Assembly: GCA_029556005.1 (NCBI GenBank)
Contig: JAKQGT010000340.1
Span: 1-9,124, forward strand
Direction: 5' to 3'
From: Chlamydiota bacterium
GTDB taxonomy: Bacteria > Chlamydiota > Chlamydiia > Chlamydiales > Simkaniaceae
Length of the DNA stretch: 9,124 bases
Part shown: piece after piece, positions 6,103 through 9,124 of the stretch
How the letters are laid out: every line of letters begins with the position of its first letter
Numbering within the stretch: position 1 is the first letter of the stretch
The notes under the pieces: generated by a model
Told to the model about the DNA's origin: nothing
Database searches by the model: none
The model's input: only the letters and a program-made list of their open reading frames with translations
Program-made: the position numbers and the translations under genes

Positions 6103-6131
6103 TTGACTCTAGAGAGATTTTCACGTATTCT
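6103..6131 (+). promoter_or_regulatory. Strong sigma70-type promoter for rplU-rpmA
   Basis: TTGACT (6103-6108) and TATTCT (6126-6131) are separated by exactly 17 nt, and an AT-rich stretch (6085-6100) precedes the -35 like an UP element. The start would fall near 6138, giving a leader of about 32 nt before rplU. Confidence 0.7.
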
Positions 6132-6169
6132 ACTTTTTCCCCTCTCATAAATGGACTATTGGAGGTCAA

Positions 6170-6481
6170 ATGTACGCGATTATTCAAACCGGCGGTAAGC
6201 AATACCGGGTTGAAAAGGGAGATACGATCGAAGTCGAACTACTTGGTGTCGAGAGCGGAGCCGTTGAGTTTAATGAAGTCCTATTGTTTAGTGATGGAAA
6301 AACGGCCCATATTGGCACCCCGCACGTGGCAAAATGCCTCGTGAAGGGAGAAGTCGTTGGTGATACGAAAGGACCCAAAGTGGTCTCTTTTAAATATAAG
6401 CGCCGTAAAAACTACCGCCGTAAAGTCGGTCATAGACAGAAATATGCGGTCGTGAAAATTACTGATATCGTAAGGAGTTAA
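6170..6481 (+). CDS. rplU: 50S ribosomal protein L21
   Basis: L21 binds 23S rRNA in the large subunit. The 103-residue product starts MYAIIQTGGKQYRV, the conserved L21 N-terminus. It ends with the basic signature KYKRRKNYRRKVGHRQ (76-91 region) followed by a beta strand YAVVKITDI. Full family length. GGAGG lies 4 nt before the ATG. It is the first gene after the strong promoter at 6103-6131, and rpmA follows after 3 nt. Confidence 0.98.
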   Translation: MYAIIQTGGKQYRVEKGDTIEVELLGVESGAVEFNEVLLFSDGKTAHIGTPHVAKCLVKGEVVGDTKGPKVVSFKYKRRKNYRRKVGHRQKYAVVKITDIVRS

Positions 6482-6484
6482 CAC

Positions 6485-6736
6485 ATGGCTCATAAGAAAG
6501 GTCAAGGGTCGAGTAGAAACGGACGCGATTCAAACGCACAACGTCTAGGCATTAAAGCCACGCAAGGTGAGTTTGTCACTGCGGGAAGTATCCTTGTTCG
6601 CCAACGCGGAACCAAGTGGCACCCTGCTAAGAATGTAAAGCGGGCTAAAGATGACACCCTTTTTTCTCTGATTGATGGAATTGTCCACTTTCGCAAAGGG
6701 AAAAAAACCCATGTCTCAGTAGCACCAGCGCAATAA
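6485..6736 (+). CDS. rpmA: 50S ribosomal protein L27
   Basis: L27 reaches with its N-terminal tail toward the peptidyl-transferase centre. The 83-residue product begins [20 protein letters not shown], the mature-type N-terminus without the cleavable extension seen in Firmicutes. It contains the L27 signature [15 protein letters not shown] (34-48) and ends in a short basic barrel segment. SD AAGGAG (6472-6477) lies in the last rplU codons, 7 nt before the ATG. Gene order rplU-rpmA-obgE is the classical arrangement. Confidence 0.98.
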   Translation: MAHKKGQGSSRNGRDSNAQRLGIKATQGEFVTAGSILVRQRGTKWHPAKNVKRAKDDTLFSLIDGIVHFRKGKKTHVSVAPAQ

Positions 6737-6767
6737 AACGCTCAAACTCTATTAAATCAATACTTAG

Positions 6768-6792
6768 GACTCCAATACCCTTGGAGTCTTTT
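6768..6792 (+). terminator. Rho-independent terminator after rpmA
   Basis: GACTCCAA and TTGGAGTC form a perfect 8-bp stem with loop TACCC, followed by TTTT and an interrupted T-rich stretch. The short T-run suggests partial readthrough into obgE, which starts 18 nt later and has no separate promoter that I can see. Confidence 0.7.
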
Positions 6793-6809
6793 GTGTTTAG
6801 AGGTAAAGG

Positions 6810-7817
6810 ATGTTTACAGATCAAGTCAAAGTAAAACTGATCGCCGGCAAAGGGGGAGATGGAATCATTTCCTGGCGTCGAGAAAAGTATATCCCCAAGG
6901 GGGGACCTTATGGCGGCAATGGAGGAGCGGGAGGCTCTATTATTGTCCAATGCGATCCTCAAATCTACTCTTTAGATGCTTTTTGCAATCAGAGACAGAT
7001 TTATGCGGAAAAAGGGCAAAATGGGGAATCCAATAATAGACATGGGCGCAATGGAAAAGATCTGATTTTGAAAGTCCCCTGTGGGACCCTAATCCGCGAT
7101 AGTGAAAGTGGTACCCTCCTTTATGATTTAACAGAACCTGGGGAATCCTTCACCCTTTGTTCTGGAGGAAAAGGGGGAAAAGGGAATACTTTTTTTAAAA
7201 CTTCCACCAACCGGGCTCCAGCAAAATGCACCCCTGGAAAACCAGGAGAAACATGCGCGGTTGAATTCGAGCTCAAGTTAATCGCTGATGTGGGATTTCT
7301 AGGATTCCCCAATGCGGGAAAATCTACTCTCCTTTCAAAACTCGCTGCTATAGAAGTCAAAATTGGAGCCTATCCTTTTACCACCTTAAAACCCAACTTA
7401 AGCTTTATCGAATTTGACGATTTTTCTCGGATTTACTTAGCGGATATCCCCGGAATCATTCCAGATGCCCATGCAAACCGAGGGTTGGGTCTTTCTTTTC
7501 TTAAACATGTTGAACGCTCCTCAACACTGATCTATCTTATCGATATTTCGGGAGAAGAAGAGCGCGATCCTTATGAAGATTTTCTCTGCCTCCGCCGGGA
7601 AGCTGAAGCCTATTCCCCTGCGATTCTGAAAAAGCCTTTCCTCGTTGCTCTCAACAAAATAGATAAAGGGGAAGAAAATCTTGCTGCCTTTAAGAAGCGT
7701 TATCCCTTCCCAAAAGAAACACTGTTCGAAATCTCCGCCCTCCAAGAAAAAGGTCTCGAGCCCTTTATTGAAACCATGCGCTCACTCGCTCAACAAAACG
7801 GAAAAAAGTATTCCTAA
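6810..7817 (+). CDS. obgE: GTPase Obg (CgtA), short form without C-terminal domain
   Basis: Obg is an essential P-loop GTPase that binds the 50S particle and acts in its late assembly. The 335-residue protein has the glycine-rich Obg fold (1-158) with KGGPYGGNGGAGG (30-42) and GGKGGKGN (119-126). The G domain follows: G1 GFPNAGKS (165-172), G2 FTT (190-192), G3 DIPG (212-215), G4 NKID (282-285) and G5 SAL (309-311). It ends right after the G domain, so the OCT domain of some Obg proteins is absent. SD GAGG lies 6 nt before the ATG. Expression probably comes from the rplU promoter through the terminator. The stop overlaps the convergent gene's stop by 3 bases. Confidence 0.96.
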   Translation: MFTDQVKVKLIAGKGGDGIISWRREKYIPKGGPYGGNGGAGGSIIVQCDPQIYSLDAFCNQRQIYAEKGQNGESNNRHGRNGKDLILKVPCGTLIRDSESGTLLYDLTEPGESFTLCSGGKGGKGNTFFKTSTNRAPAKCTPGKPGETCAVEFELKLIADVGFLGFPNAGKSTLLSKLAAIEVKIGAYPFTTLKPNLSFIEFDDFSRIYLADIPGIIPDAHANRGLGLSFLKHVERSSTLIYLIDISGEEERDPYEDFLCLRREAEAYSPAILKKPFLVALNKIDKGEENLAAFKKRYPFPKETLFEISALQEKGLEPFIETMRSLAQQNGKKYS

Positions 7818-8203
7818 GGCACCACTAATTTGGGTCTAAATGACGTTCCCCCACAAACACTACATTTTGCAGGACGTGAAGAAAACCATGACTTACAATT
7901 AATACACTCATAAACTAGAATTTCAGGACACCCCCATTCAATAGACAGCTCACCATTAATCGACTCGATTACAGGTATCTCTATTAACAATCCTTCGCTA
8001 TCTTCTAAATAAATTTGTCCATCAATGATATGAACAGCATCTGATTTAAAAAAGATCCGACCTTCTTCTACTCTACTTATTGCCCCTGCTGCAAGTGTTA
8101 GAACCTCGTTGGCAGTTGCTTCAGTCACTTTGGTTGTTGAAGAATATGCATAAGTGCTTACAATTGAGATCAAGAAAAAGATAAGAGTTCGAAAGCATTC
8201 CAT
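7814..8203 (-). CDS. Small exported protein with C-terminal zinc ribbon, family not recognised
   Basis: I do not recognise this family. From the ATG at 8203 the protein has 129 residues. It has an N-terminal signal-peptide-like segment (FRTLIFFLISIVSTYAYS, 4-21), a beta-rich middle (about 44-90), and a C-terminal CxxC-x10-CxxC ribbon (C100, C103, C114, C117) that should bind zinc or form disulfides. The start is supported by GAGG 5 nt upstream and by the signal peptide; an in-frame ATG at 8287 would bury that signal. Its stop lies against the obgE stop (CTAA at 7814-7817), tail to tail. Its start codon overlaps the start of the divergent lipoprotein-like gene. Confidence 0.75.
   Translation of the reverse strand: MECFRTLIFFLISIVSTYAYSSTTKVTEATANEVLTLAAGAISRVEEGRIFFKSDAVHIIDGQIYLEDSEGLLIEIPVIESINGELSIEWGCPEILVYECINCKSWFSSRPAKCSVCGGTSFRPKLVVP
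8137..8164 (+). promoter_or_regulatory. Possible promoter for the divergent lipoprotein-like gene
   Basis: TTGAAG (8137-8142) and TACAAT (8159-8164) are 16 nt apart, inside the coding part of the opposing gene. The predicted start near 8171 would give a leader of about 30 nt to the ATG at 8202. Confidence 0.35.
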
Positions 8204-9124
8204 GAGTCCCTCGATTTTACATTCAAACAGGTTTAAAACTATCCTTGTTTCAGTATTTTCTGCAATAGCTATCTGTTCAGGATGCATTATCTACAAAACA
8301 TTCTATTTAGAGCCGGATACAAAAGATGAAATTACCCTTTTCCTTGAAAATGTGATGATCCGTGAAGGAGGAATGTTTACATTAGTGGGCTCTAAACCTA
8401 TGACCATTTTCAAAGTAGAAAATGAAATTCCTTCTTCAAATCAAGAGCTTCTTGCTCAGTATGAGGAGGCGATTACTATCGATACAAATCTACAAGAAAA
8501 GCTCTCGTTTGAAGATTACAAAGCAAGTATCAGTTACCTTCAAAAGCTTAAACATTTAAGGTATGAAAATCTTTGGAGTGTATGGAGCAAATCTTATCCC
8601 GGCACAAAGAACGAAAAATATATTTTCGCTACAAGAAGAGCTTCTTTTGGAGAAGGGAAAATTGGCGTCTTTGCAAACGTACCATTAATTATTTATGCGT
8701 TAACAGTTCATAAAAAGCTCTTTGAAGACTCTCTCTTGATCTCATTTGATCCTCATGAAATTGTGTGGGAATTAGCTCAAGAAAATTCACGTTTTTGGGA
8801 TCGTGTATTTGGTCATCACTTCCTTTTAGGAATCCTACTTGGTTATGGAGAAAAAAATGCTTTTATCTATAATTGGGAACAAAATAACCAATTAAAAAAA
8901 TATTCTAGAATTTTAATGACAAACCAATCATCAGACTATCCAAAAAAATTATTAAAAGAGCATATCTCCGTTTCCGACTTGCTCATTCCACAATTTTTTT
9001 CATATTGTATTTATGAACCCATTGTTGAAAAATACCAGCAAGAACGTAATAACATTATCAAAAATTTTTCAAAAAAACAATTTTGCTCTGCAGTTCTTGA
9101 TCTATTGGAATATGAATCTAATAA
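8202..9124 (+). CDS. Putative lipoprotein of unknown function (3' end outside window)
   Basis: The frame is open from 8202 to the window end (307 codons, no stop), so the gene is truncated. The N-terminus has basic residues (R10, K12), a hydrophobic stretch TILVSVFSAIAICSG and C28 in CSGC, which fits a lipoprotein signal or a single membrane anchor. The rest (from about residue 30) looks soluble, mixed alpha/beta and rich in aromatic residues. It has a distinctive stretch around FWDRVFGHHFLLGILLGYG (about residues 199-217). I do not recognise the family. No SD precedes the ATG; a GTG at 8154 is an alternative start in the same frame. Base use is AT-rich compared with obgE. Its ATG overlaps the divergent gene's start (CATG). 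Confidence 0.7.
   Translation, partial: MSPSILHSNRFKTILVSVFSAIAICSGCIIYKTFYLEPDTKDEITLFLENVMIREGGMFTLVGSKPMTIFKVENEIPSSNQELLAQYEEAITIDTNLQEKLSFEDYKASISYLQKLKHLRYENLWSVWSKSYPGTKNEKYIFATRRASFGEGKIGVFANVPLIIYALTVHKKLFEDSLLISFDPHEIVWELAQENSRFWDRVFGHHFLLGILLGYGEKNAFIYNWEQNNQLKKYSRILMTNQSSDYPKKLLKEHISVSDLLIPQFFSYCIYEPIVEKYQQERNNIIKNFSKKQFCSAVLDLLEYESN

Noticed and set aside
6090..6378. Frames overlapping rplU in other phases and on the minus strand
   Set aside because: They are shadows of L21; one begins in the target duplication and crosses the rplU promoter.
8204..8287. Longer version of the zinc-ribbon protein starting at 8287
   Set aside because: It would place the signal peptide internally; the ATG at 8203 has GAGG at 5 nt.
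1..9124. CRISPR array, riboswitch of a known class, or transposase gene
   Set aside because: No regularly spaced direct repeats, no recognisable riboswitch core, and no frame with transposase motifs were seen.

Overview
The window reads as chromosome of a member of the Chlamydiae, most likely a non-Chlamydiaceae ('environmental', amoeba- or arthropod-associated) lineage. From memory of the Chlamydia trachomatis gene order, two blocks match: nrdR-dksA-lspA (there CT406-CT408), and metal ABC transporter genes with obgE, rpmA and rplU (there CT415-CT420). A Fic-family tail, a nuclease-like gene and two unrecognised exported proteins, none of which I recognise from that block, fit a larger environmental chlamydial genome. 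No search was run, so genus is not assigned.

Layout. At the left edge is the C-terminal end of a Fic-family protein (+), meeting tail to tail a minus-strand cluster tRNA-Ser(GGA) - nrdR - dksA - lspA (read from 1861 down to 287). A divergent intergenic region at 1862-1987 carries a plausible promoter for a plus-strand operon: metal-binding lipoprotein (znuA/troA type), ABC ATPase, ABC permease, and an endonuclease/exonuclease/phosphatase (EEP) fold protein. A strong sigma70-type promoter then drives rplU-rpmA. A terminator hairpin lies before obgE. After obgE comes a convergent small exported zinc-ribbon protein (-), and divergent from it, sharing a CATG start, a putative lipoprotein gene (+) that runs off the right edge.

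How the genes work together. The plus operon encodes a complete high-affinity Zn/Mn-type importer (binding protein, ATPase, permease) and, two bases after the permease, a secreted or cytosolic metal-dependent phosphoesterase. The minus cluster combines deoxynucleotide control (NrdR), an RNA-polymerase-binding DksA/TraR-type regulator and lipoprotein signal peptidase II, which would mature lipoproteins such as the ZnuA-like one encoded next door. rplU-rpmA-obgE is the conserved ribosome cluster.

Most unusual content. Two unrelated long nested palindromes sit in the transporter operon. One (5923-6084) has 17-bp terminal inverted repeats, a 22-bp perfect inner palindrome and a 9-bp target duplication. 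It has inserted into the 3' end of the EEP gene and replaced the last codons and the stop. The other (about 2884-3030) separates the binding-protein gene from the ATPase gene, overlaps the ATPase ribosome-binding region, and is read through by a 50-codon frame that would keep translation coupled. Both look like MITE-type or palindromic repeat elements.
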